Counted from the stretch's first letter, positions 26,727 to 36,798 are shown. The stretch is DNA of 64,000 nt from Massilia sp. HP4 (GCF_005222695.1 NZ_STGG01000011.1:1-64000); one strand, 5' to 3'. The notes: generated from the letters alone by a model not told the origin. Made by a program: numbers and translations.

Positions 26727-28595
26727 ATGCAACAGCGTCTAGTTCCACGTGGCATCGCCGCCATCGCCGCATTCATCGTTCTTGCCATCTTCATTATCGG
26801 CGCGCTTGCGCTCGCCGCCAAGGCCTCGTTTTGGTCCGGGCGCGGCACGACCGATACTGGTTTCGACCCGCTGTTTGCCCGCGCTGGCGGCACCGTTTGT
26901 GCGCCGGCGGGCGCGGGTGCGCCGCCCGTCCTGGCCCATCTGGTGCAGGCCCAGACCGAGACCCGCCCGTTCTCGCCGGGCCAGCAGTCGCGCGCCAGAA
27001 CGGGAGACCGATCCGGCGCCAAGCCTGGCAAGGCCGCCCCGCCGCCCCTCTACAAAGACCTGGGCAAGCTGCACGTACCAATTACCACCACCAGCAAGCG
27101 CGCCCAGGCCTATTTCGACCAGGGCATCCGCCTCACTTTTTCCTTCAACCATGCCGAGGCGGCGCGCGCCTACCGCGCCGCGCAAGACGCCGACCCCGAC
27201 TGCGCCATGTGCTACTGGGGCGAAGCGCTGGTGCTGGGCCCGAACATCAATGCCCCCATGTTCCCCGAGGCCATCGCGCCGGCGGTGGCAGCCGCGGCCG
27301 AGGCCAGCCGCCTGGCGCCGCGCACCCGGCCCGAAGAACAGGCCGTGATCCGCGCCGTGGCGCGCCGCTACAGCGCCGATCCCGGCGCCGACCGGGCCGC
27401 GCTCGACAAGGCCTATGCCGACGCCATGGCCGAGGCCGCGCGCGACTTCCCCGGCCACGACACCATCCAGGTGCTGTTCGCCGAATCGCTGATGGACCTG
27501 TCGCCCTGGGATTATTGGGCGGCCGGCGGCGCCCAGCCCAAGAACCGCACTGCCGAGCTGGTCGCTGCGCTAGAAAAAGTATTGGCGCGCAACCCGACCC
27601 ATGCCGGGGCGGCCCACTACTACATCCATGCGATGGAAGCCTCGACCCGGCCCGAGAAGGCGCTACCCGCCGCGCGCGTGCTGGCGCAGCAGATCCCGGG
27701 CGCCGGCCACATCGTGCACATGCCCTCGCACATCTATTATCGCCTGGGCATGTACCGCGAAGCGCTGCGCTCGAACGTGCAGGCAGTCGCCATCGACGAG
27801 CGCTACTTTGCCGACGCGGCCAGCGATCCCGTGTATCGGGGCGCCTATTACCCGCACAACATCCACTTCGTCATGGTGTCGGCCCTGATGGGCGGCGACG
27901 GTCCTACCGCACTCGAAGCCGCAGGCAAGCTCGACAAGGTCATCACGCCCGACCTGCTCAAGGCCATCGGCGCGCTGCAGCCGGTCAAGTCGGCGCCCTA
28001 CTTCGCCCACGTCCAGTTCAGCGATCCCGACACCCTGCTCGCCCTGCCCGATCCCGGCCCCGAATTCGTCCTCGTGCAGGCTATGTGGCATTACGCGCGC
28101 GCCGTCGGCCATGCGCGCAAGGGCGATGTCGGTGCGGCCGCGCGCGATATCGCCGCGCTCGACAAGATCGAGAAGACCGGCGACTTCAAGGCGGTGAACG
28201 ACTGGAATATTCCGGGACGCGAGATCGTCCAGACCGCCCGCTCGGTGGCGCAAGCCCGGGTAGCCGATGCGCAGGGCGACCTGCCGCGGGCGATCGGCGC
28301 CTACCGCAATGCGATCGCGGTGCAGGATGGCCTGCCCTATATGGAACCGCCCTACTGGTACTACCCGGTGCGCCAGTCGCTCGGCGTAGCGCTCTTGCGT
28401 AGCGGACAACCCGACGCGGCCGAAAAAGTGTTCCGGGATTCGCTGGCCCGCACCCCGAGCAATGGCTGGGCGCTGCGCGGCTTGATGGAGGTGTACCGCA
28501 AGCGCGGTGACGAAGCCGCGCTCGCTGCCGCGCAAAAACAGTTCGCCACCACCTGGCTCGGCAAGCCGGATGGGCCGGCGCTGTCAGCACTGTAG
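26727..28595 (+). CDS. Tetratricopeptide-repeat protein with N-terminal anchor
   Basis: 622 residues. A single hydrophobic helix (about 9-33: IAAIAAFIVLAIFIIGALALA) anchors it. A low-complexity stretch to about 115 precedes helical repeats with TPR spacing, for example AQAYFDQGIRLTFSFNHAEA and YWGEALVLGPNINA. Long conserved stretches (AAHYYIHAMEAS, GHIVHMPSHIYYRLGMY, YPHNIHF) place it in a periplasmic or membrane-facing family of unknown role found widely in Proteobacteria. The start is preceded by GGGGGGGGAAAGTC, eight G in a row next to the ribosome site. The 180 bases upstream hold no other gene. Confidence 0.82.
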   Translation: MQQRLVPRGIAAIAAFIVLAIFIIGALALAAKASFWSGRGTTDTGFDPLFARAGGTVCAPAGAGAPPVLAHLVQAQTETRPFSPGQQSRARTGDRSGAKPGKAAPPPLYKDLGKLHVPITTTSKRAQAYFDQGIRLTFSFNHAEAARAYRAAQDADPDCAMCYWGEALVLGPNINAPMFPEAIAPAVAAAAEASRLAPRTRPEEQAVIRAVARRYSADPGADRAALDKAYADAMAEAARDFPGHDTIQVLFAESLMDLSPWDYWAAGGAQPKNRTAELVAALEKVLARNPTHAGAAHYYIHAMEASTRPEKALPAARVLAQQIPGAGHIVHMPSHIYYRLGMYREALRSNVQAVAIDERYFADAASDPVYRGAYYPHNIHFVMVSALMGGDGPTALEAAGKLDKVITPDLLKAIGALQPVKSAPYFAHVQFSDPDTLLALPDPGPEFVLVQAMWHYARAVGHARKGDVGAAARDIAALDKIEKTGDFKAVNDWNIPGREIVQTARSVAQARVADAQGDLPRAIGAYRNAIAVQDGLPYMEPPYWYYPVRQSLGVALLRSGQPDAAEKVFRDSLARTPSNGWALRGLMEVYRKRGDEAALAAAQKQFATTWLGKPDGPALSAL

Positions 28596-28681
28596 GAAAA
28601 CACTAGCCGCATGCAATTCATGCGACACAGCAAACCCATTGTCATTTATGCTAGGAACCCACATATTGACAAGAGGTTCCG

Positions 28682-29272
28682 ATGAACGCCAAGCCTTCGT
28701 TCTTTGCGTCATGCGCCGTCCTGTTCCTGTCCGGCCTGTGCGCCGTCCCGGCGCTGGCAGCGGATGCCGCCCGGCCGCTGCAGCCGATCGAATCGCTCGT
28801 GGTGCCACGCTATATGGGCATCTGGTACGAGATCGCAAAATTCCCCAACGATTTCCAGAAAAAATGCGTCGGTGACACAACCGCGACCTACAACCTGGGC
28901 CAGGATGGACGGGTGCAGGTCGTCAACCGCTGCCGCACTGCCGACGGCAAATCCGAGGTGGCCGAAGGCGTTGCGCGCCAGCTCGGCGGCGCGACCTCGC
29001 CCAAGCTCAAGGTGCGCTTCGCACCAGCCATCCTGTCCTTCATCCCGATGGTATGGGGAGACTACTGGGTGATCGATCTCGACGACAAATACCAGCTGTC
29101 CGCCGTGAGCGAGCCCAAGCGTGAATACCTGTGGATCCTGTCGCGCACGCCGCAAGTCGAACCGGCCGAGTATGACGCCCTGCTCACACGCCTGACGGCC
29201 CAGGGACTGGATGTCTCCAGGCTGGAGCGCACATCACAGACGCGCATGCAGCAGCCTCAATCGACAAACTAG
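28682..29272 (+). CDS. Lipocalin family protein (Blc-like)
   Basis: 196 residues with a signal peptide ending VPALAAD. The N-terminal lipocalin motif YMGIWYEIAKFPNDFQKKC (G-x-W) is clear, with the later NRCRTADGKSEVAEGVARQ and DYWVIDLDDKYQLSAVSEPKREYLWILSRTP strands. Bacterial lipocalins bind hydrophobic ligands such as lysophospholipids under envelope stress. Unlike E. coli Blc it has no obvious lipobox, so it is probably soluble in the periplasm. AAGAGG precedes the start. It is 86 bases after the TPR gene and may have its own promoter. Confidence 0.9.
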   Translation: MNAKPSFFASCAVLFLSGLCAVPALAADAARPLQPIESLVVPRYMGIWYEIAKFPNDFQKKCVGDTTATYNLGQDGRVQVVNRCRTADGKSEVAEGVARQLGGATSPKLKVRFAPAILSFIPMVWGDYWVIDLDDKYQLSAVSEPKREYLWILSRTPQVEPAEYDALLTRLTAQGLDVSRLERTSQTRMQQPQSTN

Positions 29273-29291
29273 GTAGGTTCGTCGAACAGGA

Positions 29292-30746
29292 CTAGCCGTA
29301 GGGGATGAAGGTAATCCCGTTAGCGATCAGTTCCGCAAGATTCCCGACGTTTTCCTTGCTCTCGCTAAAATTCGCAAGCACAGTGGCGCGCGCCGCCAGG
29401 TCGTCGCCGCCGGCCAGCAGCTTCGTCCAGAAATCCAGGCCTTCCTGGTCCGGCTGGCGGTCCAGCACATTGCCATACAGGGCGGTAACGAAGGCGTCGG
29501 CACCCAGGGCGCCATATTTTCCGGTGAATTCATCGCTTCGGATGAAGCCCGCCGCCACGTCTTGCAGCGACATGCCGCCATCCATCCGGTCGATCCAGAA
29601 TCCAAGACCGGTCAGGTCCGGCGCACGGTCGAAGGCTGCCTGGAAGATGCGGAAGGCCTTGCCTGCACTGCCGTCGACATCGAAAGCAAGCGCACTGTCA
29701 GAGAAATGAATGCGCTCGATGCCTTCCAGCGTATCGATGCCTTCGGTCCCCACCCTGTCGGCCACGGTCGTGTGCTTGCCAAGCAGCCTGACCTCATAGC
29801 CGCCTGCCGTGCCCGCATACAATGCGGTATCCAGGCCAATGCCGCCATTCAGGATGTCGTTGCCGCCGCCGCCTTCGAGCACGTCATTGCCGGCGCCGCC
29901 AGTGATGATGTTCGCCTTGAAGTCACCGTACAGCACGTCGTCACCTCCGGTGCCGTCGACATTCGGCCTCTTGTCGTCCAGGTCGGTGTACGGCAGGCCT
30001 TTCACCGGCAGCGTGACGTCGATCCCGAGGTCTTGCATCACTGCCAGTTCGATCCGGCCAATGTCCCAGCGGTTCTGCTCGTAGTTGCCAATATCGCCGA
30101 TCATGCCGCCATACGTGTACTGGGGTGTCAACTTGCTGATGATGTGGCCGACTTCATCGAACGCCAGTGGCCGTCCCAGCAACGCCATGGTCGCCTCTCC
30201 CTCGAAGTAGTACACGCCGTCACGCAACACGACCTTGCTGCCGAGGGTGCTGAAAGGGATATTGGCCTGGTCGAAAGCGATCGTATGCAATACTTCGTGC
30301 AGGGCGATCGAAATGAAGTCATGCGCGCCTGGTGGGATCTGCGGTGACTTGAGAAACTCGGGGTTGGGATCCAGCCAGACCGGGGCGCCGTAATTGCGCA
30401 TCGTGCCATCGGCGCCGAGATAGATGGTAAAGCCGGCGTCCGGCTCGCTGCCGTTCAGGTCCTTCCCGGTGGTCATCTCGATCAGATTGCTCTTGGTCGT
30501 CGCGCCGTCCTGGGAAAAGTACGACATCTCGGTGGCAGGAATGATGCCGTCCTGCGTCCAGCCCAACTCACTCTTGAGCTCGGCGTTGGTCTTGATATTG
30601 ACCCTGACATCGAGCGTGCCCTTCCAGTCGATGAACTGGTCCAGATAGGCCATGACGTACTGGACATTCTTGTCGATCAGGTCGTGGGTGGGCTGGTCAA
30701 GCAAGTATCTGGTATCGGCGATGGAAACGGTCCACAAACTCATCAC
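29292..30746 (-). CDS. RTX/DUF4214 extracellular metalloprotease-like protein
   Basis: 484 residues with no N-terminal signal peptide. The first 250 residues form a zinc-peptidase-like domain with HEVLH (150-154) in ISIALHEVLHTIAF. Around 280-310 there are glycine-Asp calcium repeats (GGAGNDVLEGGGGNDILNGG), then a DUF4214 domain (about 360-480) with FQAAFDRAPDLTGLGFWIDRM and YGNVLDRQPDQEGLDFWT. This order suits secretion by a type I system through the C-terminus. No ABC exporter or membrane-fusion gene is near. The start has two adjacent Met codons. The 190 bases upstream are AT-rich, probably its promoter region. Confidence 0.85.
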   Translation of the reverse strand: MMSLWTVSIADTRYLLDQPTHDLIDKNVQYVMAYLDQFIDWKGTLDVRVNIKTNAELKSELGWTQDGIIPATEMSYFSQDGATTKSNLIEMTTGKDLNGSEPDAGFTIYLGADGTMRNYGAPVWLDPNPEFLKSPQIPPGAHDFISIALHEVLHTIAFDQANIPFSTLGSKVVLRDGVYYFEGEATMALLGRPLAFDEVGHIISKLTPQYTYGGMIGDIGNYEQNRWDIGRIELAVMQDLGIDVTLPVKGLPYTDLDDKRPNVDGTGGDDVLYGDFKANIITGGAGNDVLEGGGGNDILNGGIGLDTALYAGTAGGYEVRLLGKHTTVADRVGTEGIDTLEGIERIHFSDSALAFDVDGSAGKAFRIFQAAFDRAPDLTGLGFWIDRMDGGMSLQDVAAGFIRSDEFTGKYGALGADAFVTALYGNVLDRQPDQEGLDFWTKLLAGGDDLAARATVLANFSESKENVGNLAELIANGITFIPYG

Positions 30747-30941
30747 TACTCCTCATGGTGGGCGAGCTCACCCACACGGCAAGACGCGCAATATTAATTG
30801 CATCATAGCAATATCAGCGACATCCATGCCAATCCGTCGGAAAAATATGCTGACAGGGTATTGCGTATGGAGATAGGCCTTTTTGCCCCCATATCCGCTG
30901 CATCAAAGCCGCTGCCCGCTGCAACGCCTCTTGAACCAACG

Positions 30942-31847
30942 ATGCCTTTCACGACCCGATTCCCTCATGTTTGCAGGACAAGACCAATGCTGGCCGGCGT
31001 GGCCATTGCCTTCGGTGTACAGTGGGCGCCAGCCGCGCTGGCCCAACCCGTGTCCGCAGCCGATCCACTGGCAACGCTGGTCAACGCCTACCGCGGCGCC
31101 CCCGGCATCTGCGACGGCAGCCCCGTCACGCCCGCCCCCGCGCTCGTGCCGCAAGCGGCCCTGGCGCAGCTGCGCATCGGGGCCGGCACCTTCATCGAAT
31201 CGGCCCTGGAGCGCGCCGGCTATGCCGTCGAGCAAGCGCAGGCCATCTACGTCACCGGACCCGAGGATGCCCAGTCGGCCATGACCGTGCTGGCGCAGAA
31301 ATACTGCAAGGTGTTGCTGAGCGATCGGTTCTCGGCAGTCGGCAGCTATCGCGAGGGCACGACCTGGACCGTCGTGTTGGCGCGCCCGGCCCCGCCGCTG
31401 CCGTCGATCACCTATCCCGACTGGCGCGAGGCCGGCCGCACGATCCTGGATCAAGTCAACCAGGCGCGCGCAAGCGTCCGCTCCTGCGGCGACCGGCAAT
31501 TCCCGGCGGCGCCGCCCCTGCGCTGGAACCCGGCGCTGGGCGACGCCGCGCTGGCCCATAGCCGCGACATGGCCACGCGCCGCTACTTCAGCCACCGCGC
31601 TGGCGATGGCAGCCAGGCCGCCGAGCGCGCCCTACGCGCAGGCTACAGCTGGCGCCGGGTTGGCGAAAACATCGCTTTCGGCCAGCGTTCGCCGCGCGAA
31701 GCGGTGGAAGGCTGGCTCGACAGCCCGGGCCACTGCGCCAACATCATGAACCGCGACTTCACCGAGATGGGCGCCGCCTATGGCGTCACTCCACAGCGGC
31801 AGACCGGCATCATCTACTGGACCCAGGTGTTCGGCACACCGCGCTAA
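30942..31847 (+). CDS. CAP-domain (SCP-like) secreted protein
   Basis: 301 residues from ATG 30942, chosen because it gives a basic n-region before the hydrophobic stretch MLAGVAIAFGVQWAPAALAQ; a start at 30987 has a better AGGA ribosome site but loses the charges. After cleavage a 100-residue N-terminal region of unknown fold precedes the CAP domain (about 190-300), with LRWNPALGDAALAHSRDMATR, FSHRAGDG and the HxxN-type GWLDSPGHCANIMN. CAP proteins of bacteria are mostly of unknown function, though some bind lipids or act on cell walls. It stands alone between a metalloprotease and uvsE. Confidence 0.87.
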   Translation: MPFTTRFPHVCRTRPMLAGVAIAFGVQWAPAALAQPVSAADPLATLVNAYRGAPGICDGSPVTPAPALVPQAALAQLRIGAGTFIESALERAGYAVEQAQAIYVTGPEDAQSAMTVLAQKYCKVLLSDRFSAVGSYREGTTWTVVLARPAPPLPSITYPDWREAGRTILDQVNQARASVRSCGDRQFPAAPPLRWNPALGDAALAHSRDMATRRYFSHRAGDGSQAAERALRAGYSWRRVGENIAFGQRSPREAVEGWLDSPGHCANIMNRDFTEMGAAYGVTPQRQTGIIYWTQVFGTPR

Positions 31848-32003
31848 GGAGGGTCAGAACCCGGCACAGGGGTAGGCGCCGTGCTTGCCCCGTGTTCGTC
31901 CCGTCTTGCCTACCGTGCCGTGCCTCCCGCATAAGCTGCTTCGGATAGACTTCCTTTCAACATCAACCTCCCGTCCGTGCCCCACTGCGCCGGCCTCGAC
32001 CAC

Positions 32004-32906
32004 ATGACCCAGTCCCAACCACGGCTCGGCCTCGTCTGCATCACCGTCTCGAAAGACGTGCGCTACCGCGCGCTCACGCGCAAGCGCCTGCTCGAGCATG
32101 GCGAGGACGGCCAGCGCCGCTTGCTGGAAGACATCTACCGCGACAATATCCAGACCCTCGACAACGCCCTGCGCTACTGCGAGCGCGAAGGCATCGCCCT
32201 CTACCGCATGCCCTCGTCGATCTTCCCGTTTTCCGACACGCCGTTCGGGCTGGACATCCTGCAGCAGTTCAAGGAAACCCTGGGCCGCTCGGGCCGGCGC
32301 GCGATCGAGCGCGGCATCCGCCTGGTGATGCACCCCGACCAGTTCGTGGTACTCAGTTCCGATTCAGACGACGTGGTGGCCAATAGCGTCAAGATCCTGC
32401 AGATGCACGCCGACATCATGGACTTGCTGGACCAGCCGCGCTCGCCGTGGGCCCTGCTGGAAATCCACGGCGGCAAAGCCGACCGCGAAGACAAGCTCGT
32501 CGCCCGCATCGCCGAACTGCCGGAAGCGATCCGCTGTCGCATCGGCCTGGAGAACGACGAATACGCCTACAGCGCCGACGAGATCCACGCCGTATGCGTG
32601 CGCGCCGGCGTGCCGATGGTATTCGACGCCCACCACCACATCGTCCACGAAAAGCTGGACAGCTACGAGCACCCCAGCGTGGCCGGGATGGTCGCCAGGG
32701 CGCGCGCCACCTGGCCCGACCCGAGTCACCAGTTGGTGCACATCTCGAACGGCCGCGAAGGCTTTAATGACCGCCAGCATTCGGACCTGATCGCGACCAT
32801 GCCCTCGTCCTATCTTGCTGCGCCCTATATCGAGATCGAGGCCAAGCTCAAGGAAGAAGCGATCCTCGGGCTGGATGGCTGGTGTACACGGTTTGCGCCG
32901 GCCTGA
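32004..32906 (+). CDS. uvsE: UV DNA damage endonuclease
   Basis: 300 residues from ATG 32004; a GTG at 31977 is the alternative. TIM-barrel endonuclease with the family opening RLGLVCITVSKDVRYRALT, and metal-site segments including YRMPSSIFPF, MHPDQFVVL, EIHGG, LENDE and VFDAHHHIVHE. UvsE nicks DNA 5' to pyrimidine dimers and other lesions, an alternative route to UvrABC excision. The stop codon abuts the stop of the leftward hydrolase gene, sharing TGATCA (32904-32909). It has no photolyase neighbour. Uncertainty is only about the start. Confidence 0.95.
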   Translation: MTQSQPRLGLVCITVSKDVRYRALTRKRLLEHGEDGQRRLLEDIYRDNIQTLDNALRYCEREGIALYRMPSSIFPFSDTPFGLDILQQFKETLGRSGRRAIERGIRLVMHPDQFVVLSSDSDDVVANSVKILQMHADIMDLLDQPRSPWALLEIHGGKADREDKLVARIAELPEAIRCRIGLENDEYAYSADEIHAVCVRAGVPMVFDAHHHIVHEKLDSYEHPSVAGMVARARATWPDPSHQLVHISNGREGFNDRQHSDLIATMPSSYLAAPYIEIEAKLKEEAILGLDGWCTRFAPA

Positions 32907-33602
32907 TCAAGCCTGTTGCAACTTCTCCAGCCACGGCACGATCACATCGCACAGCTGCTGCGGCGCCTCCAGCGGAATCATGTGCCCGCTGTCCTCGATC
33001 AACGCGAACTGCGCGTCCGCGATCCCCGCGTGCATCTCCTGCACCTCTTCCAGGCTGCGCAAGCCGTCGTGGCCCGCCGCGACCACCAGGGTCGGGCAGC
33101 GGATATCGCCCAGCAGGTGCAGGTCGCCGGGCCGCTCGACCATCGACTGGTTGCGGAAGGCTTCGCCGCCCAGGCGCACGCCCATCATGCGCACGCGCTC
33201 GACCAGCGCCTCGTTATTCACCTCGCGCGGATGCAGCGAACTGGCGATCGCGGTACGGCTCAGGCCCGCAAACGAGACCGACGGCGCCGCCCTGGCCACC
33301 GTGCGCTTGCGCAGCCGGACGGTGTCGGAATCTGGCCGGGTCGAGGTGGCGATCAGCACCAGCGCGCGCACCCGTTCGGGCGCCTGGCGCAGCATCTCGC
33401 GCGCGACATAGCCGCCCATCGAAAAGCCAATCAGGATGAAGGACGGCGGCGCCTCGGCCAGTGCGCGGCGCGCCAGGTCTTCGATGGTGGAATCGTGACG
33501 CAGGTCGGCATGCGCCAGCGGGCCGAATGGGGCCAGCCGCTCGCGCATATCGTCCCATAGCGTCGCATCGAGCATATAGCCAGGAACCAGCAGGATAGTC
33601 AT
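32907..33602 (-). CDS. Alpha/beta hydrolase
   Basis: 231 residues, a compact alpha/beta hydrolase without lid insertions. The nucleophile elbow GFSMGGYVA, the acid in VVAAGHDGLRS and the base in EDSGHMIPLEAP form a full catalytic triad. Similar short proteins hydrolyse esters, lactones or acyl thioesters; the substrate cannot be told. It stands immediately upstream of ssuD on the same strand (43 bases), so it may be a late member of the ssuE-ssuD transcript. Confidence 0.88.
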   Translation of the reverse strand: MTILLVPGYMLDATLWDDMRERLAPFGPLAHADLRHDSTIEDLARRALAEAPPSFILIGFSMGGYVAREMLRQAPERVRALVLIATSTRPDSDTVRLRKRTVARAAPSVSFAGLSRTAIASSLHPREVNNEALVERVRMMGVRLGGEAFRNQSMVERPGDLHLLGDIRCPTLVVAAGHDGLRSLEEVQEMHAGIADAQFALIEDSGHMIPLEAPQQLCDVIVPWLEKLQQA

Positions 33603-33645
33603 CGCGCCATCATAGCAAAGCGCGGCGCGGGATGTGGGCCCCCAG

Positions 33646-34821
33646 TCAGGCCGCCTTCTTCGGCAGGATGTCGCTGGCCATCATCTCGCCGAACGGCCCG
33701 GTGATCGACTGCTCGCCCTGGTCCTTGCCCTTGCCCAGCAGCGGAAACACCAGTTCGGCGAAGCGGTACGATTCCTCCAGATGCGGATAACCCGACAGGA
33801 TGAAGGTCTCGATGCCAAGGTCGGCGTATTCGCGCAGGCGCGCCGCCACCGTCTCGGGGTCGCCCACCAGCGCCGTCCCCGCGCCGCCGCGCACCAGGCC
33901 GACGCCGGCCCACAGGTTGGGCGACACCTCCAGCTGGTCGCGCCGGCCGCCATGCAGCGCCGCCATGCGGCGCTGGCCGACCGAGTCCATCTTTGCGAAC
34001 GCGGCCTGCGCCTTGGCAATGGTGTCGTCATCCAGATGGCTGATCAATTCATCGGCCGCGCGCCAGGCTTCTTCATTGGTTTCGCGCACGATCACATGCA
34101 GGCGGATGCCGAACTGCAGGGTGCGGCCATGTTTCGCGGCGCGCGCGCGGATATCGGCCAGCTTCCCGGCAACCGCCGCCGGCGGTTCGCCCCAGGTCAG
34201 GTAGACGTCCATCTGCTCGGCCGCCAGCTCATGCGCCGGCTCGGACGAACCGCCGAAGTACAGCGGCGGATATGGCTTCTGCACCGGCGGATACAAGGTC
34301 TTGGCGCCCTTGACCTGGATATGCTTGCCCTCGAAGTCATAGCCCGCCGCGCCGCCCTCGCCCGCCATGCTGGCACGCCAGACCTTGAAGAATTCGCTCG
34401 AGATCTCGTAGCGCTTGCTGTGATCGGCGAACAGGCCGTCGGCTTCGAGCTCGCCCTGGTCGCCGCCGGTGACGACGTTGATCAGCAGGCGCCCGTTCGA
34501 CAGGCGGTCGAAGGTCGAGGCCATGCGCACCGCCAGCCCCGGCGTCGACAGGCCGGGACGGATCGCGACCAGGAATTTCAGTTTGGTGGTGGCGTTGATG
34601 AGGCTCGATGCGACGATCCAGGCATCCTCGCAGGAACGCCCGGTCGGCAGCAGCACGCCGTCGTAGCCGAGGGTATCGGCGGCAACTGCCACCTGTTTCA
34701 GGTAGTCGGCATCGACCGCGCGCGCACCCTTGGTGGTGCCGAGGTAACGGCTGTCGCCATGAGTAGGGATGAACCAGAAGATGTTGGGAGAAGACACGGC
34801 GATTCCTTGGTGGTGGGTCAC
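33646..34821 (-). CDS. ssuD: FMNH2-dependent alkanesulfonate monooxygenase
   Basis: 391 residues, the expected length. It splits alkanesulfonates into an aldehyde and sulfite with O2 and reduced FMN. The sequence follows SsuD throughout: [73 protein letters not shown], and [19 protein letters not shown]. Its start overlaps the ssuE stop (ATGA, 34818-34821). Together with SsuE they form a complete flavin reductase/monooxygenase pair. The divergent operon encodes the matching importers. Confidence 0.97.
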   Translation of the reverse strand: MTHHQGIAVSSPNIFWFIPTHGDSRYLGTTKGARAVDADYLKQVAVAADTLGYDGVLLPTGRSCEDAWIVASSLINATTKLKFLVAIRPGLSTPGLAVRMASTFDRLSNGRLLINVVTGGDQGELEADGLFADHSKRYEISSEFFKVWRASMAGEGGAAGYDFEGKHIQVKGAKTLYPPVQKPYPPLYFGGSSEPAHELAAEQMDVYLTWGEPPAAVAGKLADIRARAAKHGRTLQFGIRLHVIVRETNEEAWRAADELISHLDDDTIAKAQAAFAKMDSVGQRRMAALHGGRRDQLEVSPNLWAGVGLVRGGAGTALVGDPETVAARLREYADLGIETFILSGYPHLEESYRFAELVFPLLGKGKDQGEQSITGPFGEMMASDILPKKAA

Positions 34822-35369
34822 GCGGCGACGGCGGTCTGCACGCGCGCGTGGAGTTCGGCGTCGAGCTGCTCGACGCCCTCGGCGACGCGCTCGGCGATCG
34901 GCGCCGCCAGGCGCGTGCCGCGTTCGCTGTCCCAGGCGACCTGCTCGGACGTCGCATAGATGCTCGACAGGATGGCGCGCGCCGACATCGAGGCCAGCAC
35001 CGGCCGCAGCGCATAGTCGAGCGCCAGCAGGTGCGACTGGCTGCCGCCGGTCGCCAGCGGCAGCACGACCTTGCCGCGCAGGCCATCTTGCGGAAGCATG
35101 TCGAGGAACAGCTTGAGCATGCCGGTGTAGGCCGCCTTGTAGATCGGCGTGGCCACCACCAGCGCATCGGCCTGGGCCACCAGCGCCAGCGCGCGCGCCA
35201 GTTCCGGGTCGCTGGCATCCATGCGCAGCAGGGCCGGGCCAGGCAGTTCGCGCACCTCGAGGCGCGTCGTGCGCCAGCCGTGGACGGCGAGTTTTTCTCC
35301 GACGTGCTGCAGCAGGCGGCTGCAGGACGACTGCGACGACGGGCTACCGCCCAGCAAGATGACGCTCAT
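34818..35369 (-). CDS. ssuE: NADPH-dependent FMN reductase
   Basis: 183 residues from ATG 35367-35369; frames reaching 35417 add residues unlike the family. Flavodoxin-like fold: [16 protein letters not shown] phosphate loop, then [19 protein letters not shown], and [22 protein letters not shown]. It supplies FMNH2 to SsuD and probably to the DszA-type monooxygenase of the divergent operon. The 190-base gap to the divergent gene holds no other frame and should contain both promoters and any CysB- or SsuR-type operator; no clear palindrome stands out. Confidence 0.95.
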   Translation of the reverse strand: MSVILLGGSPSSQSSCSRLLQHVGEKLAVHGWRTTRLEVRELPGPALLRMDASDPELARALALVAQADALVVATPIYKAAYTGMLKLFLDMLPQDGLRGKVVLPLATGGSQSHLLALDYALRPVLASMSARAILSSIYATSEQVAWDSERGTRLAAPIAERVAEGVEQLDAELHARVQTAVAA

Positions 35370-35561
35370 GGGAATTCCGATCCTGATAACGATCGTCATA
35401 GCGTACGGCGCGCCCACGACGATCCCAACGAATCGTTTCGCTCATCGATATGCGTTTGCCGTTTTAACCTTTCGCGCATATTCATGGCCGGATTTCTTCG
35501 TTCACGCCGCACCGGCCGTGGGCGCAAGATGGCGACTCACTCAACATCGGCATCGTGTCCC

Positions 35562-36788
35562 ATGTCTTCCATCCTGCAACAACTGCGTCCACAAGACGAC
35601 ACCACCACGGCGGCCCTAACCGATCCGCTGGCCCTGGCGGCCGATCTCGGCGAGCGCCTGGCCGCCACCGCCATCGAACGCGACCGCGCCGGCGGTCACC
35701 CGAAACACGAACGTGAACTGATCCGCGCCTCGGGCCTGCTCACGCTCTCGATTCCGGCCGAGTTCGGCGGCCAGGGCGCCGACTGGACGACCGTCATGGC
35801 CGCGGTGCGCATCCTGGCAAGAAGCGACAGCGCGCTGGCCCACCTGTTCGGCTTCCACCACCTGCAACTGGCCGGCATCCAGCTGTATGGCACCGAGCTG
35901 CAGCAGCGCAGCCTGCTCACCGCCACCGTGCGCCAGAAGCTGTTCTGGGGGAATGCGCTGAACCCGCTCGACAAGCGCACCCGCGCCACCGCCTCGCCGG
36001 CCGGCTACATCCTCGATGGCGTCAAGAGTTTTTCGTCGGGTTCGGTGGGCTCGGACTGGCTGACGGTATCGGCCTGGGTATCAGGAGCAGACCGGGATGC
36101 CGACGCCGCCCTGATCGCCGTGGTGCCGACCGAGCAGGCCGGCGTGCACGTGGAAGCCGACTGGGACGCCTTCGGCCAGCGCCAGACCGACAGCGGCAAC
36201 GTTCATTTTGAGAAGGTCTACCTGCCGACCGCGCTGGTGCTGCAGGCGCCCGGCCAGGCCGCGACCGCGCGCTCCACCTTGCGCTCGCAGGTTGCGCAGC
36301 TGATCATGACCAATCTGTACCTGGGCATCGCACAGGGCGCCTTCGAGGCCGCGCGCGACTACACGCTCGAGCAGGCCCGGCCCTGGTTCGCATCCGGCGT
36401 GGACGATGCGATCGACGATCCTTTCACCCAGCACCGCTACGGCCAGCTGTGGCTGGCCGTGCGTCCGGCCGTGCTGCTGGCCGACGATGCGGCGCGCCAG
36501 CTCGACGCCGCCATCCGCAAGGGAGACGCCGTGACGGCGCGCGAGCGCGGTGAAGTGGCGGTCGCCGTGGCCGAGGCCAAGGTGCTGGCGCACCGCGCCG
36601 CGATCGAGATCAGCAGCCAGATGTTCGAACTGCTGGGCGCGCGCGCCACCTCCAGCCGCTTCGGCTTCGACCGATTCTGGCGCAACGCCCGCGTGCACAC
36701 CCTGCACGACCCGGTCGACTACAAGCTGCGCGACCTCGGGCGCTATGCGCTCAGCGGCCGCGTACCCGTTCCGACGCCCTACTCGTAA
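35562..36788 (+). CDS. SfnB-like acyl-CoA dehydrogenase-family flavoprotein
   Basis: 408 residues from ATG 35562; upstream in-frame starts at 35529 and earlier lack better ribosome sites. Acyl-CoA dehydrogenase fold: IPAEFGGQGADWTTVMAAV, the FAD region FWGNALNPLDKRT, SFSSGSVGSDWLTVSA, and the C-terminal ARVHTLHDPVDYKLRDLG. It belongs to the SfnB/DszC group, reduced-flavin monooxygenases or related enzymes of dimethyl sulfone and organosulfur use. It is the first gene of a sulfur operon extending to 43070. The substrate is inferred from context. Confidence 0.85.
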   Translation: MSSILQQLRPQDDTTTAALTDPLALAADLGERLAATAIERDRAGGHPKHERELIRASGLLTLSIPAEFGGQGADWTTVMAAVRILARSDSALAHLFGFHHLQLAGIQLYGTELQQRSLLTATVRQKLFWGNALNPLDKRTRATASPAGYILDGVKSFSSGSVGSDWLTVSAWVSGADRDADAALIAVVPTEQAGVHVEADWDAFGQRQTDSGNVHFEKVYLPTALVLQAPGQAATARSTLRSQVAQLIMTNLYLGIAQGAFEAARDYTLEQARPWFASGVDDAIDDPFTQHRYGQLWLAVRPAVLLADDAARQLDAAIRKGDAVTARERGEVAVAVAEAKVLAHRAAIEISSQMFELLGARATSSRFGFDRFWRNARVHTLHDPVDYKLRDLGRYALSGRVPVPTPYS

Positions 36789-36798
36789 CGAGCCCGCC

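Noticed and set aside
29877..29980. Glycine/Asp-rich repeats as a tandem DNA repeat or CRISPR-like array
   Set aside because: They are coding calcium-binding repeats of an RTX protein with degenerate DNA, and no spacers exist.
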